Assembly (NCBI GenBank): GCA_025163595.1
Contig: CP104100.1
Span: 1,798,001 to 1,862,000, forward strand
Direction of reading: 5' to 3'
DNA: 64,000 bases
Source: Phaeobacter sp. G2
Lineage (GTDB): Bacteria; Pseudomonadota; Alphaproteobacteria; Rhodobacterales; Rhodobacteraceae
This document shows, in pieces, positions 51,086 through 60,348 of the stretch. The translations under genes and the position numbers were made by a program. The stretch's first letter is position 1, and each line of letters opens with the position of its first letter. The notes beneath the pieces are model-generated. The model was not told the origin of the DNA, searched no databases, and was given only the letters and a program-made list of their open reading frames with translations.

Positions 51086-51160
51086 TGGAGCGGGCGAGGC
51101 GATTCGAACGCCCGACCCTAACCTTGGCAAGGTTATGCTCTACCCCTGAGCTACGCCCGC
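51086..51160 (-). tRNA. tRNA-Gly (GCC), copy 2
   Basis: Identical to copy 1 over 75 bases; flanks also nearly identical for about 35 bases on the 3' side and 15 bases on the 5' side, so a recent duplication with a unit spacing of 264 bases. Confidence 0.97.
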
Positions 51161-51246
51161 GCTGCATTTGGTGAAGCGGTGTTTAGGCAATCCCCGGCAG
51201 GGTCGCAAGAGGGAAAGTGACCAGGGGTATGAGATTTCTTTGGCTG

Positions 51247-52179
51247 TTACCGCTCAGAGGCGGGTTTGCCTGCTGGCTGCGCGCCGGGGGTGTGCAGCCG
51301 AAACCCGGCCTGTTCAGCCAGGCGGCGCTGGTGTTGCTGCTGCGGGGTGCAGGAAATGAACTCTGATCCAGTACAATGCGGCAGGCCCAGGGCTTTGATC
51401 AGCTGGCTGTCATACTGGCCAGACAGCAGCAGGATGCCTTCCTGCTCCAGCAGATCCCGGGTGCCGCGCCCCTTGTCTGCGCGAATGCGGCGCATGAAGT
51501 CCTTTTGCTGGGCGACGGCCTCGACCACATCGCGGGCGATGGGGCTGTTCTGGATCAGGCGAAACAGGCTGGCCATACGGGTATTGCCGGTGCTGTGGGA
51601 AAATATTTCCGCCACCAAATCGGGATCCTGACAGCGCCAAAAGTTGGCCGGGTAGGGGTGATCGCAGAGCAGCCAGAGAATATCGGCAAACCCTGCGGCC
51701 GAAATCGAACCCTTGCCGTCCTTGTTCTTTCCCTGTGTCAGATAGGCGGGGCGGGCGATGATCAGCCCCAGATAGCAGCGGGCGCGGGCTTCGTCGGCGG
51801 CGACCAGCAGGCAGGGCTGGTCAATCGCTTCGGTGGGGATCATCCAGTTGCTGCCCATGGTGTTTTTGATATCGACATCTCGGCCCAGGATTTCCGTGTC
51901 CAGTCGCCCACGGGGCAGACGCAACAGGGCGCGCAGCTCGATCTCGACGCGGGTGCCGATATAGGTCTTTTCGGTCTTTTCCAGCTCTTCATAGGCGCGC
52001 CGCCCGGTTTTTGGCGTCATGATCACGTCATCAATGCAGCGGCGCAGCATCGCCGGAAAGCGCTCTTGCAGCACCAGGGCGCCGCCTGCACGGGCGGTGA
52101 TCTCACTTGCCAGCTCGATCAGCAGATCATAGTCCGCATGTCCGGGCGCAATCAGGCTATCGGGCAGTTTTTGCTTCAT
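51247..52179 (-). CDS. Type II restriction endonuclease, NaeI-like
   Basis: 310 residues, close to NaeI. The catalytic region GTRVEIELRALLRLPRG, LDTEILGRDVDIKNTMG contains E79, D94, D103 and K105; the D-x8-D-x-K spacing equals that of NaeI (D86, D95, K97). It is followed by NWMIPTEAIDQPCLLVAADE and a C-terminal domain that in NaeI binds a second DNA site (helix-turn-helix, topoisomerase-like). NaeI cuts GCCGGC; the same site is predicted here. The cognate methyltransferase gene lies 75 bases upstream in the same direction. Confidence 0.88.
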   Translation of the reverse strand: MKQKLPDSLIAPGHADYDLLIELASEITARAGGALVLQERFPAMLRRCIDDVIMTPKTGRRAYEELEKTEKTYIGTRVEIELRALLRLPRGRLDTEILGRDVDIKNTMGSNWMIPTEAIDQPCLLVAADEARARCYLGLIIARPAYLTQGKNKDGKGSISAAGFADILWLLCDHPYPANFWRCQDPDLVAEIFSHSTGNTRMASLFRLIQNSPIARDVVEAVAQQKDFMRRIRADKGRGTRDLLEQEGILLLSGQYDSQLIKALGLPHCTGSEFISCTPQQQHQRRLAEQAGFRLHTPGAQPAGKPASER

Positions 52180-52254
52180 CTTGGGCCGTTTTCAGCCTCG
52201 GTCCCAGCCTCGGTCCCAGTCCTGGCCTCTGGCTCAGGGGCGTGGTGCGGGATA

Positions 52255-53214
52255 TCAGGCGCGCACAGCATGGAGCTTGGGCTTGGCGATGGCGGCTTTC
52301 AGTTGCAGGGCCACGGCCTGGGCCACTGGCGGCGGGAAGGCATTGCCGACCTGGCGGTAGGCATTGGTTTTGGCGCCGGTGAAATGCCATTCATCTGGAA
52401 AACCCTGGATACGGGCGACCATGCGCACCGTGAGGCGGGGCATGTCGTTGTGGAAAGGATCTGGCGCCTCATAGGCGATGGTGCGTCCTTCCACCCCAAG
52501 CGATGCCCAGGCGCGCCGTGCCCGCGTTGGGCCAAGGTCCGGCCCGCCATGTTTTTTTGAACCACCCACAATTGTCGGTGCGATCTCATCCGCCTGGGCG
52601 GCCCAGTCGTCTGCTCCGCGCCAGCCCCGAGATTTCATCAGGTCCAGCAGGGTCTCGCCGACGGTGGGGGGATTGTAGGGTAGGGGATCGGGCCAGCTGA
52701 ACTGGTCGGAGTATTCTTTGCGCAGGGCGACAATGGCCACCCGGGGACGCAGCTGCGGTACACCGTAATCAGAGGCGTTGAGCAGGCGCCAGTCGGTTTC
52801 ATAGCCGAGTTTGGACAGCTGTTTTTTCAACTTTTCGCGGTAGTCATGAAAGGCCGCATCCAGAAAACCGCGCACGTTTTCGATCATCACCGCGCGGGGG
52901 CGGGTGGCATCAACGATATGGATGGCATCGTCAAAAAGGTTGCGTTCATCCTTTTCGCCCAGTTGTTTCCCCGCGACAGAGAAGGGCGGGCAGGGCAGGC
53001 CGCCGGCCAGCAGATCAATGCCCTTGTAGGTGCTGGCGTCGTCTTTGAACAAACGCAGGTCTTCTTCCAGAACATTCCAGTCAGGCCGGTTGTGACGCAG
53101 GGTGGCACAGCAATGCTTGTCGATCTCGACCAATGCGGTGTGATCAAACCCTGCGCGTTCCAGCCCCAGAGCCTGACCGCCAGCCCCTGCGCATAGTTCT
53201 ACGGATGTGAGCAT
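52255..53214 (-). CDS. C5-cytosine DNA methyltransferase, partner of the NaeI-like enzyme
   Basis: 319 residues from ATG 53214 (the frame extends further upstream only through the tRNA). Ordered C5-methyltransferase motifs: I ELCAGAGGQALGLERAGF (6-23), IV GGLPCPPFSVAGKQ with catalytic Cys (about 73-86), VI MIENVRGFLDA, VIII QLRPRVAIVAL, X NAYRQVGNAFPPPVAQAV near the end. It protects the host genome from the endonuclease. Upstream position ensures protection first. No C-protein gene is visible. Confidence 0.95.
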   Translation of the reverse strand: MLTSVELCAGAGGQALGLERAGFDHTALVEIDKHCCATLRHNRPDWNVLEEDLRLFKDDASTYKGIDLLAGGLPCPPFSVAGKQLGEKDERNLFDDAIHIVDATRPRAVMIENVRGFLDAAFHDYREKLKKQLSKLGYETDWRLLNASDYGVPQLRPRVAIVALRKEYSDQFSWPDPLPYNPPTVGETLLDLMKSRGWRGADDWAAQADEIAPTIVGGSKKHGGPDLGPTRARRAWASLGVEGRTIAYEAPDPFHNDMPRLTVRMVARIQGFPDEWHFTGAKTNAYRQVGNAFPPPVAQAVALQLKAAIAKPKLHAVRA

Positions 53215-53319
53215 GTGGTGCGGCCTGCCTGTTTCTTGTTTTGGTGTTCTGGATCTGTTCCTAGGCGCAAAGCTGATTCCGCGCAAGGCTTTGCTAAGGG
53301 TTACCCATTGTAACGCGAA

Positions 53320-53343
53320 AGGCCACCCCCGAAGGAGTGGCCT
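53320..53343 (-). terminator. Terminator of tRNA-Gly copy 3
   Basis: AGGCCACTCC/GGGGTGGCCT-type stem on the minus strand with a short U run, 15 bases past the tRNA 3' end. It differs from the terminators of copies 1 and 2. Confidence 0.65.
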
Positions 53344-53357
53344 GTTCATGGTCCAAA

Positions 53358-53432
53358 TGGAGCGGGCGAGGCGATTCGAACGCCCGACCCTAACCTTGGC
53401 AAGGTTATGCTCTACCCCTGAGCTACGCCCGC
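53358..53432 (-). tRNA. tRNA-Gly (GCC), copy 3
   Basis: Identical to the other two copies. Its immediate flanks (TCCAAA on the 3' side, GCGCTGCATTTGGTGAAGCGG on the 5' side) match copy 2, but it is separated from it by the restriction-modification pair. Confidence 0.97.
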
Positions 53433-53642
53433 GCTGCATTTGGTGAAGCGGCTTCTAGATCGGTTGCGCGGCAGGCACAAGAGAAAAATGCGCAGATTTT
53501 GCAAATCAGAGACAGGCACTGCGTCTTTGCTGAACCGTTGGCTTGGTGCAGGTCCTGGTGTCGCGGCAGTGAGGGCTAATTCTGGGGCTGCGCGGTCTTC
53601 AGTTCGGATTCTATCTGCGCATCAATCAGCGACAGAATCGAT

Positions 53643-54434
53643 TTATCCGCAGCGCAGGCCGCAGTGAATTTTTTTGCCGAGTTGGTCGGGGCTTTCTGCC
53701 GCGGTGGCGCCGGACAAGGTGCTGTCGGCGTGTTTCCTGACCTGCTTTAGGGGCCCCTTGATGATGCTGTCGCTGACCTTGGTTGCGATCTTGGCATGGG
53801 CCTGGGCGGTCAGCGTGGCGCCGACTTTGTTTTTCTTCACCAGCTTGTTCAAGGCGGCGGCAGCGCTGGCGGCTTTTTTGGCAAGCGCCGGGTTGGGCGC
53901 GCCGGTGGTGGCAACCGAGACAAACAAGGCATGCATAAGCGCCATTGCAGCGTCGTTACTGAAGTCCGCCGTGTCCTGGTATTCCTTTTGGTTCATTTGC
54001 AGGATGCGATTGTAGGAGAGCAGAGAGCTGACACGGCTTTGGACGTTCTTGAGCGCCTGGGCGTAGAGACGATCATATTCCGCTTTGTTGCACAGGATGG
54101 TCTTCCCTTTGAACTTCATTTCATACAGGGGTTCCTTGCGCGCTTTCTCCAGTGCTTTCAGGGCTTTTTGATATTTTGGAAGCAAGGCTTTGAAGGTGCG
54201 CCCGCCAGGATCAACCACGCTGTCGGTGACTTTGAAACCGGCCTTCTTTTGAAAATGGTTGATGGCTTTGATCAGGCCCGCATCCATTTTGGCAGACTGG
54301 CCCAGGGGGCCAATGCCATTGGCCGCGAGCATGTCGCGTAACAGCGAAACATCCTTGGCCATGTTTTTGACTGCAGCACCCTCAAACGGTCGCGGTGCAA
54401 GGCCTACAGGAGCGGAAAGCTGAATACTGGGCAT
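53643..54434 (-). CDS. Peptidoglycan-binding-domain protein
   Basis: 263 residues from ATG 54434. Near the start, KDVSLLRDMLAANGIGPLGQ, GLIKAINHFQKKAGFKVTDS and VDPGGRTFKALLPKYQ form a PG_binding_1-like helical repeat with the V-D-P-G-G-R-T motif that is frequent in type VI secretion-linked cargo proteins. The rest is helical, Lys/Ala-rich, with no enzyme motif seen. No signal peptide. The DNA has lower GC than its neighbours, so it may be acquired. Role uncertain. Confidence 0.65.
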   Translation of the reverse strand: MPSIQLSAPVGLAPRPFEGAAVKNMAKDVSLLRDMLAANGIGPLGQSAKMDAGLIKAINHFQKKAGFKVTDSVVDPGGRTFKALLPKYQKALKALEKARKEPLYEMKFKGKTILCNKAEYDRLYAQALKNVQSRVSSLLSYNRILQMNQKEYQDTADFSNDAAMALMHALFVSVATTGAPNPALAKKAASAAAALNKLVKKNKVGATLTAQAHAKIATKVSDSIIKGPLKQVRKHADSTLSGATAAESPDQLGKKIHCGLRCG

Positions 54435-54665
54435 GAATACTCGCGAGAAAATAGAAATCAAAAAAAGCCGGTTAGCTTAATGTTTCGGCTCTTCTTTTGA
54501 TTGTCAATAAACTGGGTTTGGGAACGCATGGGGCGAGGCCAGCGCGCGGCTGCTTTGAGGTCGGCGAAAAAAGAGCAGGTCGTGGATTTTTTTTGAGGTC
54601 CCGCGACGGAAAGCGGCGCGCTGTTCGTTGAGACCGGACAGCAGCTTTCAAAATGGGAGACCACC

Positions 54666-55019
54666 GTGGGAAAACTCGAAGAAAAGATCCGACTTGCTGC
54701 GCTGTCGACGGCGGTTGTTCTGGGGGTGTTGGTGCAGTCCGGCGCCGGCTGGGACAGGGGCGATGAGGGGGCGAAATCAGCCGAGTTCACCGGGCAGGAT
54801 CTGACAGTGCCAGTCGTTCAGGTGCAGGCGCTGTTCATGCTGTGTGATACAGGGCCCAAAGGGGAGGAAACCCCAGCTGACCAGGTTTCTGCCATGGCCT
54901 TGAAATGGCAGAAAACTCTTTGGACGGAGCAGGTTGAGGGCTGGTACAGATTTATTCAGCCGAGTTTTTATCTGCTGGAATGTGACCCGCCGCAAAAGGT
55001 CATCTGGCAGGATGCCTAG
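54666..55019 (+). CDS. Small exported or anchored protein of unknown function
   Basis: 117 residues from a GTG at 54666 with GGGAGA upstream. A hydrophobic stretch after a charged start (IRLAALSTAVVLGVLVQSGAG) could be a signal or anchor. The C-terminal part has WQKTLWTEQVEGWYRFIQPS and two Cys. No family. A terminator lies 120 bases after the stop. Confidence 0.5.
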   Translation: MGKLEEKIRLAALSTAVVLGVLVQSGAGWDRGDEGAKSAEFTGQDLTVPVVQVQALFMLCDTGPKGEETPADQVSAMALKWQKTLWTEQVEGWYRFIQPSFYLLECDPPQKVIWQDA

Positions 55020-55135
55020 GTGCAGGACGCATTCAAAGCCGCCTGTTTGGGCCAGCTTCCTAACCTGTATCCCTGCGTGAGTCCGCACCTGCGCCAACAA
55101 AGCTAGGACTTGCTGCATCTGGCCCGGCCAAAATG

Positions 55136-55169
55136 CAAAGCCCCGAAGGAGCAGTCCTTCGGGGCTTTG
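55136..55169. terminator. Bidirectional rho-independent terminator
   Basis: CAAAGCCCCGAAGGA-loop-TCCTTCGGGGCTTTG, 15 base pairs, with A- and T-rich ends on both strands. It lies between the small gene at 54666 and the convergent pyruvate carboxylase gene, serving both. Confidence 0.92.
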
Positions 55170-55218
55170 TTGTGGGCCATGGCAATTGGCGGGATGATCC
55201 GCGAGCTTTCAGGCTCGC

Positions 55219-58200
55219 TTAGTCCTCGGCCGCCAGATCCTCCAGCTCGATCAGCAGATCTTTGGCGTCAATCTGGGTGCCTGCGGTGACATGCAGGGTC
55301 TTGACCCGGGCAGAGCGCTCGGCGTGCAGGCCGGTTTCCATCTTCATCGCCTCGATGGTGAGCAGCATGTCGCCCTCGTGCACCTCCTGGCCGACCTGCA
55401 CTGCCACAGAGGCAACAACGCCGGGCATTGGCGCGCCGATGTGGTTGGCTTTGCCGGCTTCGGCCTTGGGACGGCTTTCGGTTGAGGCTTTGACCAGACG
55501 GTTGGGCACCCGGATCACCCGTGGCTGACCGTTGAGTTCAAAGAAGACTTTGACCTCGCCTTTTTCATCGGTTTCGCCCAGGGCCTGCAGGCGGATTTCC
55601 AGGGTCTTGCCGGGGTCGATCTCGGCTGTGATCTCCTCGCCTGGCTCCATGCCGTAAAAGAAGGCGCGCGTGGGCAGGGTGCGTACCGGGCCGTATTGGC
55701 GATGGCGACCCATGTAGTCGAGAAAGACCTTGGGATACATCAGGTAGCCGTTGAGATCCTCGTTATCCACGGGTTTGCCTTCCAGCAATTTGCTCAGCTC
55801 GGTGCGGGTCTCGTCCAGATCCACCGGCTCCAGATGGGCGCCGGGGCGTGTCAGGTTGGGGGCCTCGCCCTTGAGCACCTTGGAGACAATCCCATCGGGG
55901 AAGCCGCCGGGAGGCTGGCCCAGGTTGCCGCGCATCATGTCCACGACGCTATCGGGGAAGGAGACGTCCGTATCGGGGTTCTCCACCTCATCGCGGGTGA
56001 GGTTCTGGGAGACCATCATCAGCGCCATGTCGCCCACCACCTTGGAGGAGGGGGTCACTTTGACGATATCGCCAAACATCTGGTTCACATCCGCATAGGT
56101 CTGGGCGACCTCGTGCCAGCGGTCTTCCAGACCGAGGCTGCGCGCCTGAGCTTTGAGGTTGGTGAACTGGCCACCGGGCATCTCGTGCAGATAGACCTCA
56201 GAGGCGGGGGCCTGCAGGCCGGATTCAAAGGCGACATATTGCGCCCGGACCTGCTCCCAGTAGGCGGAGATTTCGCGGATCTTTGCGATATCCAGGCCAG
56301 TGTCGCGGTCGGTGTTGCGCAGCCCCTCGACGATGGAGCCAAAGCAGGGCTGTGATGTGCCGCCAGAGAAGGCATCCATGGCCACATCCACCGCATCCAC
56401 CCCGGCGTCGGCGGCGGCCAGAATGGTGGCCCCGGCAATGCCCGAGGTGTCATGGGTGTGGAAATGCACCGGCAGGCCGACCTCTTCTTTCAGCGCCTTG
56501 ACCAGCTGCCCGGCGGCTGCGGGTTTCAAGAGGCCTGCCATGTCTTTCAGGCCCAGAACATGGGCGCCTGCGGCCTCCAGCTCTTTGGCCATGCCGACAT
56601 AGTATTTCAGGTCATATTTGGCGCGGTTGGGGTCAAGAATATCACCAGTGTAGCAGATGGTGCCTTCGCAGAGCTTGCCACTGTCAACCACCGCATCCAT
56701 GGCAACGCGCATGTTTTCCACCCAGTTGAGGCTGTCAAACACCCGGAAGACATCCACCCCGGTGGTGGCGGCCTGACGGACAAATTCCTGCACCACATTA
56801 TCGGGATAGTTGGTGTAGCCCACCCCATTGGAGGCGCGCAGCAGCATCTGGGTCATCACGTTGGGCATGGCCTCGCGCAGATCACGCAGCCGCTGCCAGG
56901 GGCATTCCTGCAAAAAGCGGTAGGCCACGTCAAAGGTCGCGCCGCCCCAGCATTCAACCGAGAACAGCTGGCTGAGGTTCTGGGCATAGGCGGGTGCTAC
57001 CTTGATCATGTCATGGCTGCGCATCCGGGTGGCCAGCAAGGACTGGTGGCCATCGCGCATGGTGGTGTCGGTCAGCAGCAGTTGGCGCTGCGCTTTCATC
57101 CAGTCGGCAACCGCCTGGGCGCCCTTTTGTTCCAGCAGGTTGCGGGTGCCATAGGGCAGGGGCGCCGGATCCACATGGGGCGGGCGCGGCTCTTTCAGGT
57201 CAGCAGCAGGCGCGGCGCGGCCTTCGGTTTCGGGGTGCCCGTTGACAGAAATGTCGGCCAGATAGGTCAGTACCTTGGTGCCTCGGTCTTGACGCTTGGC
57301 AAACTGGAACAGATCCGGCGTGTTGTCGATAAAGGTGGTGGTGTAGCTGTTGTCGAGAAAGGTTGGATGCTTCAGCAGGTTCTCGACAAAGGCGATGTTG
57401 GTGGAAACCCCACGGACCCGGAATTCACGCAGAGCGCGGTCCATACGGGCGATGGCCTTTTCCGGGGTTGGTGCCCAGGCGGTGACCTTGGTCAGCAGGC
57501 TGTCATAGTAGCGGGTGATCACCCCGCCTGCATAGGCGGTGCCGCCATCCAGACGGATACCCATGCCCGTGGCCGAACGATAGGCGGTGATGCGGCCATA
57601 ATCGGGGATGAAGTTGTTCAGCGGATCCTCGGTGGTCACACGGGTCTGCAGTGCATGGCCGTTGAGGCGGATCTCTGCCTGGCTGTCTTTGCCGGTGGCC
57701 TCGGCAATGGGTTTGCCTTCGGCGATCAGGATCTGGGCCTGGACGATGTCAATGCCGGTGACTTCTTCGGTGACGGTGTGTTCCACCTGAACGCGGGGGT
57801 TTACCTCGATGAAGTAGAATTTGCCGTCGTTCATATCCATCAAAAATTCAACGGTGCCGGCGCATTCATAGTTCACATGTTTGCAGATCTTGCGGCCCAA
57901 TTCGCAGATCTCAGCCCGCTGTTCCTCAGACAGATAGGGCGCGGGGGCGCGTTCAACCACTTTCTGATTACGGCGCTGCACCGAACAATCACGTTCAAAC
58001 AGGTGATAGATCTCACCATGCTTGTCGCCCAGGATCTGTACCTCTACGTGGCGGGCGCGGGTGATCATCTTTTCCAGATAGCCCTCACCATTGCCAAAGG
58101 CGGCTTCCGCCTCGCGGCGGCCTTCCAGGACTTTTTCTTCCAATTCCTCTGGGCCGTGAATGGGCCGCATGCCGCGCCCACCGCCGCCCCAGGAGGCCTT

Positions 58201-58680
58201 GAGCATCAGCGGATACCCAACCTCTGCCGCTTCTTCCGCGATGGCGGACATATCATCGCCCAGCACCTCGGTGGCGGGAATGACCGGCACACCGGCCTCG
58301 ATGGCGACGCGACGGGCCGAGGCCTTGTCGCCCAGGGCGCGCATGGTTTCTGCCTTGGGGCCGATAAAGGTGATGCCGTTGCGGGCGCAGGCATCAACAA
58401 ATTCCGGGTTCTCCGACAGCAGCCCATAGCCGGGGTGGATCGCATCGGCGCCACATTCTTTGGCGACGCGAATGATCTCGTCAATGCTCAGATAGGCCGC
58501 AACCGGTCCCATGCCTTCACCAATGCGATAGGCCTCATCGGCCTTGAACCGGTGCAGGCCCAGTTTGTCTTCTTCGGCGTAGACGGCAACGGTTCGTTTG
58601 CCCATTTCATTGGCGGCACGCATGACGCGGATGGCGATCTCGCCTCGGTTCGCAATCAGGATCTTTTTGAAATCGGGCAT
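55219..58680 (-). CDS. pyc: Pyruvate carboxylase
   Basis: 1153 residues, full length. Biotin carboxylase domain first (about 1-460; FKKILIANRGEIAIRV, ATP-grasp SWGGGGRGMRPIHG, FIEVNPRVQVEHTVTEEV), carboxyltransferase domain (about 545-830; LLTDTTMRDGHQSLLATRMR, Lys in HVLGLKDMAGLLKP), the tetramerisation/PC domain, and a C-terminal biotinyl domain with MLTIEAMKMETGLH-type motif (LLTIEAMKMETGL). It carboxylates pyruvate to oxaloacetate, the main anaplerotic route in many roseobacters. Single gene ending at a strong terminator. Confidence 0.98.
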   Translation of the reverse strand: MPDFKKILIANRGEIAIRVMRAANEMGKRTVAVYAEEDKLGLHRFKADEAYRIGEGMGPVAAYLSIDEIIRVAKECGADAIHPGYGLLSENPEFVDACARNGITFIGPKAETMRALGDKASARRVAIEAGVPVIPATEVLGDDMSAIAEEAAEVGYPLMLKASWGGGGRGMRPIHGPEELEEKVLEGRREAEAAFGNGEGYLEKMITRARHVEVQILGDKHGEIYHLFERDCSVQRRNQKVVERAPAPYLSEEQRAEICELGRKICKHVNYECAGTVEFLMDMNDGKFYFIEVNPRVQVEHTVTEEVTGIDIVQAQILIAEGKPIAEATGKDSQAEIRLNGHALQTRVTTEDPLNNFIPDYGRITAYRSATGMGIRLDGGTAYAGGVITRYYDSLLTKVTAWAPTPEKAIARMDRALREFRVRGVSTNIAFVENLLKHPTFLDNSYTTTFIDNTPDLFQFAKRQDRGTKVLTYLADISVNGHPETEGRAAPAADLKEPRPPHVDPAPLPYGTRNLLEQKGAQAVADWMKAQRQLLLTDTTMRDGHQSLLATRMRSHDMIKVAPAYAQNLSQLFSVECWGGATFDVAYRFLQECPWQRLRDLREAMPNVMTQMLLRASNGVGYTNYPDNVVQEFVRQAATTGVDVFRVFDSLNWVENMRVAMDAVVDSGKLCEGTICYTGDILDPNRAKYDLKYYVGMAKELEAAGAHVLGLKDMAGLLKPAAAGQLVKALKEEVGLPVHFHTHDTSGIAGATILAAADAGVDAVDVAMDAFSGGTSQPCFGSIVEGLRNTDRDTGLDIAKIREISAYWEQVRAQYVAFESGLQAPASEVYLHEMPGGQFTNLKAQARSLGLEDRWHEVAQTYADVNQMFGDIVKVTPSSKVVGDMALMMVSQNLTRDEVENPDTDVSFPDSVVDMMRGNLGQPPGGFPDGIVSKVLKGEAPNLTRPGAHLEPVDLDETRTELSKLLEGKPVDNEDLNGYLMYPKVFLDYMGRHRQYGPVRTLPTRAFFYGMEPGEEITAEIDPGKTLEIRLQALGETDEKGEVKVFFELNGQPRVIRVPNRLVKASTESRPKAEAGKANHIGAPMPGVVASVAVQVGQEVHEGDMLLTIEAMKMETGLHAERSARVKTLHVTAGTQIDAKDLLIELEDLAAED

Positions 58681-58988
58681 TGTCGCTCCTCGGAGTAGGC
58701 TAGGGTTGGCGAAGTGTTAGTTACATCTTAGCCACTGGTATAGCCGTAGTATTGGGTATCTGCTGCATGATTGCGCTCCCATACGGCCAGAATTCGTCAG
58801 TTTTTTGTGCAGGTGCAGCATTTCTGGCGAAATCGCAGTGCGAATCCGGCTGATGCCTGTCCGATTTTTAACCGATTTTAAAAGCGCCGAATCTTTAGTC
58901 GCCGCTTCGGATCTAGGGACTGCGTGGTAATTCTACTGCCGCTGACCGCAGAAGCCAGGAAAATGGATCGCAGGCTTTGCTACATGTT
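58681..58988. other. Intergenic region upstream of pyc
   Basis: No gene seen. The part next to pyc must contain its promoter; a repeat pair CCGATTTTTAACC/CGATTTTAAAAG at about 58861-58883 is AT-rich and could be a promoter or binding site. Nothing diagnostic. Confidence 0.4.
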
Positions 58989-60179
58989 TCAGTCGTTTGC
59001 GCTGACTGCTTGTGATGGTAACGTTAGGTTGCGAATTTGCAAAGTTCTCACCTCAGCGAGAGAGTGCAGACCCAGTTGCCCCATGTTGGCCTCAAGGTCT
59101 TTGCTCAGAATATCGCACAGATGGGCTGGTCCCTGTGCTCCCAATGCTGCGAGTGCAAAGTGAAAGGCCCGCCCCAGCATGACAAAATCTGCTCCCAGCG
59201 CCAGGGCGCGCAGAATGTCCAGCCCGCCTTCAATGCCGCTGTCAAAGATCAGCGGCAGCGTGGTGGCGGCGCGCAGCTCTGGCAGCACGTCGATCGCGGC
59301 GGGGGCGGCGTCAAACTGGCGCCCGGCATGGTTTGACACCCAAAGCGCGTCAACGCCAATTTGCTCCAGTGGCGCGGCATCCTCGGCCCGCATCACACCT
59401 TTGATGACAAAGACCCCCTCCCAGGCATCGCGCAGCCACTTAACATAGTCCCAATCCGGGGAGGTGCGCAGCAGGTAGCCGATATGGGCGGTCGAGGAGA
59501 GCCCCTTGCTGTTTTCGGTGACATATTTGTCCAGGGTCCGCATATGCGGCATGCCGCCTTGGCCCCGGTGCTGGCGGGTCATGCCAAGCGCCCAGGTAGG
59601 GCACTGGGCGACCTGGGCCAGCAAGCGCGGCGTCAACCGGGGCGGCTGCGTCAGGCCAGAGCGCACCTGGCGTTCCCGCCGCGAAGCCACCGGCACATCC
59701 GCCGTCAGCACCAGGGTTTTGAATCCCGCCTTGCGGGCGCGTTCCAACATGTCCCGGCGAATGTCTTCGTCTTTGGGAGGGTAGAGCTGGAACCAGGCCT
59801 CTGGTCCCAGATGCGGCGCCAGGTCTTCGGGCGATTGGCTGGCAACCGTGGACAGGGAATAGGGGATGCCAGAGGCGGCGCCAAAGCGCGCCAGGTGGCC
59901 TTCGGCGTCGGGCCAGATAAGCCCGGACATGCCCAGGGGGGCGATCCCAAAGGGCCGCGGCAAATCCCGCCCCAGAAAAGAGGTGCTCAGATCGATCTGC
60001 AGGGGCCCATGCAGGATCGAGGGCAAAAACCCGATCTTGTCCAGGGCGCTGCGGTTGCGATGTTTTGTGGCTTCCGCCCCCGTTGCGCTGTCGAGATATT
60101 CCCAGACAAATTTCGGCAGGCGGCGCTGGGCGCGGGCGCGCAAATCGGACAGGCCGGGGTAGTGTTGATGTAGATCCAT
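58989..60179 (-). CDS. lldD: FMN-dependent L-lactate dehydrogenase / 2-hydroxy-acid oxidase
   Basis: 396 residues from ATG 60179. TIM-barrel FMN enzyme: RLPKFVWEYLDSATGAEAT near the start, PFGIAPLGMSGL, FKTLVLTADVPVASRRERQV, Lys in VFVIKGVM (about 267), the catalytic His and Arg in VSNHAGRQFD (about 289-296; usually S-N-H-G-G-R-Q-L-D), and IFDSGIEGGLDILRALALGAD. It oxidises L-lactate to pyruvate at the membrane or uses a related 2-hydroxy acid. Head-to-head with uvrD. Confidence 0.9.
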   Translation of the reverse strand: MDLHQHYPGLSDLRARAQRRLPKFVWEYLDSATGAEATKHRNRSALDKIGFLPSILHGPLQIDLSTSFLGRDLPRPFGIAPLGMSGLIWPDAEGHLARFGAASGIPYSLSTVASQSPEDLAPHLGPEAWFQLYPPKDEDIRRDMLERARKAGFKTLVLTADVPVASRRERQVRSGLTQPPRLTPRLLAQVAQCPTWALGMTRQHRGQGGMPHMRTLDKYVTENSKGLSSTAHIGYLLRTSPDWDYVKWLRDAWEGVFVIKGVMRAEDAAPLEQIGVDALWVSNHAGRQFDAAPAAIDVLPELRAATTLPLIFDSGIEGGLDILRALALGADFVMLGRAFHFALAALGAQGPAHLCDILSKDLEANMGQLGLHSLAEVRTLQIRNLTLPSQAVSAND

Positions 60180-60291
60180 GCCGCATTGATAGGAACTAGA
60201 AGCCTCTTGGCAAGAGCTTGCTGACTTTGTCGTGTTCCCTGCGGTGGAGGCATTGGGCACGACAGGGCATTTGAAGGGGTATCAATCTTGC

Positions 60292-60306
60292 GAACATAAT
60301 GCGAAC
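60292..60306 (+). promoter_or_regulatory. SOS box (LexA site) of the alphaproteobacterial type
   Basis: GAACATAATGCGAAC fits the direct repeat GAAC-N7-GAAC, the LexA operator of Rhodobacter and other alphaproteobacteria. It lies 43 bases before the helicase start codon at 60349, a position that would block its promoter. It also supports 60349 rather than an upstream frame extension. Confidence 0.8.
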
Positions 60307-60348
60307 GTCCTCTTTTCTCGCGGGGTGAATCACGCTAGAGTTACGGGC

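Noticed and set aside
51376..52560. Rightward open frame of 394 codons across the restriction-modification genes
   Set aside because: It is antisense to both NaeI-like endonuclease and methyltransferase, which have clear catalytic motifs.
56452..58698. Long rightward open frame of 748 codons
   Set aside because: It is antisense to pyruvate carboxylase, whose domains and motifs are complete. The frame is open because of high GC third positions; its translation is Gly/His/Val-rich with no recognisable domain.
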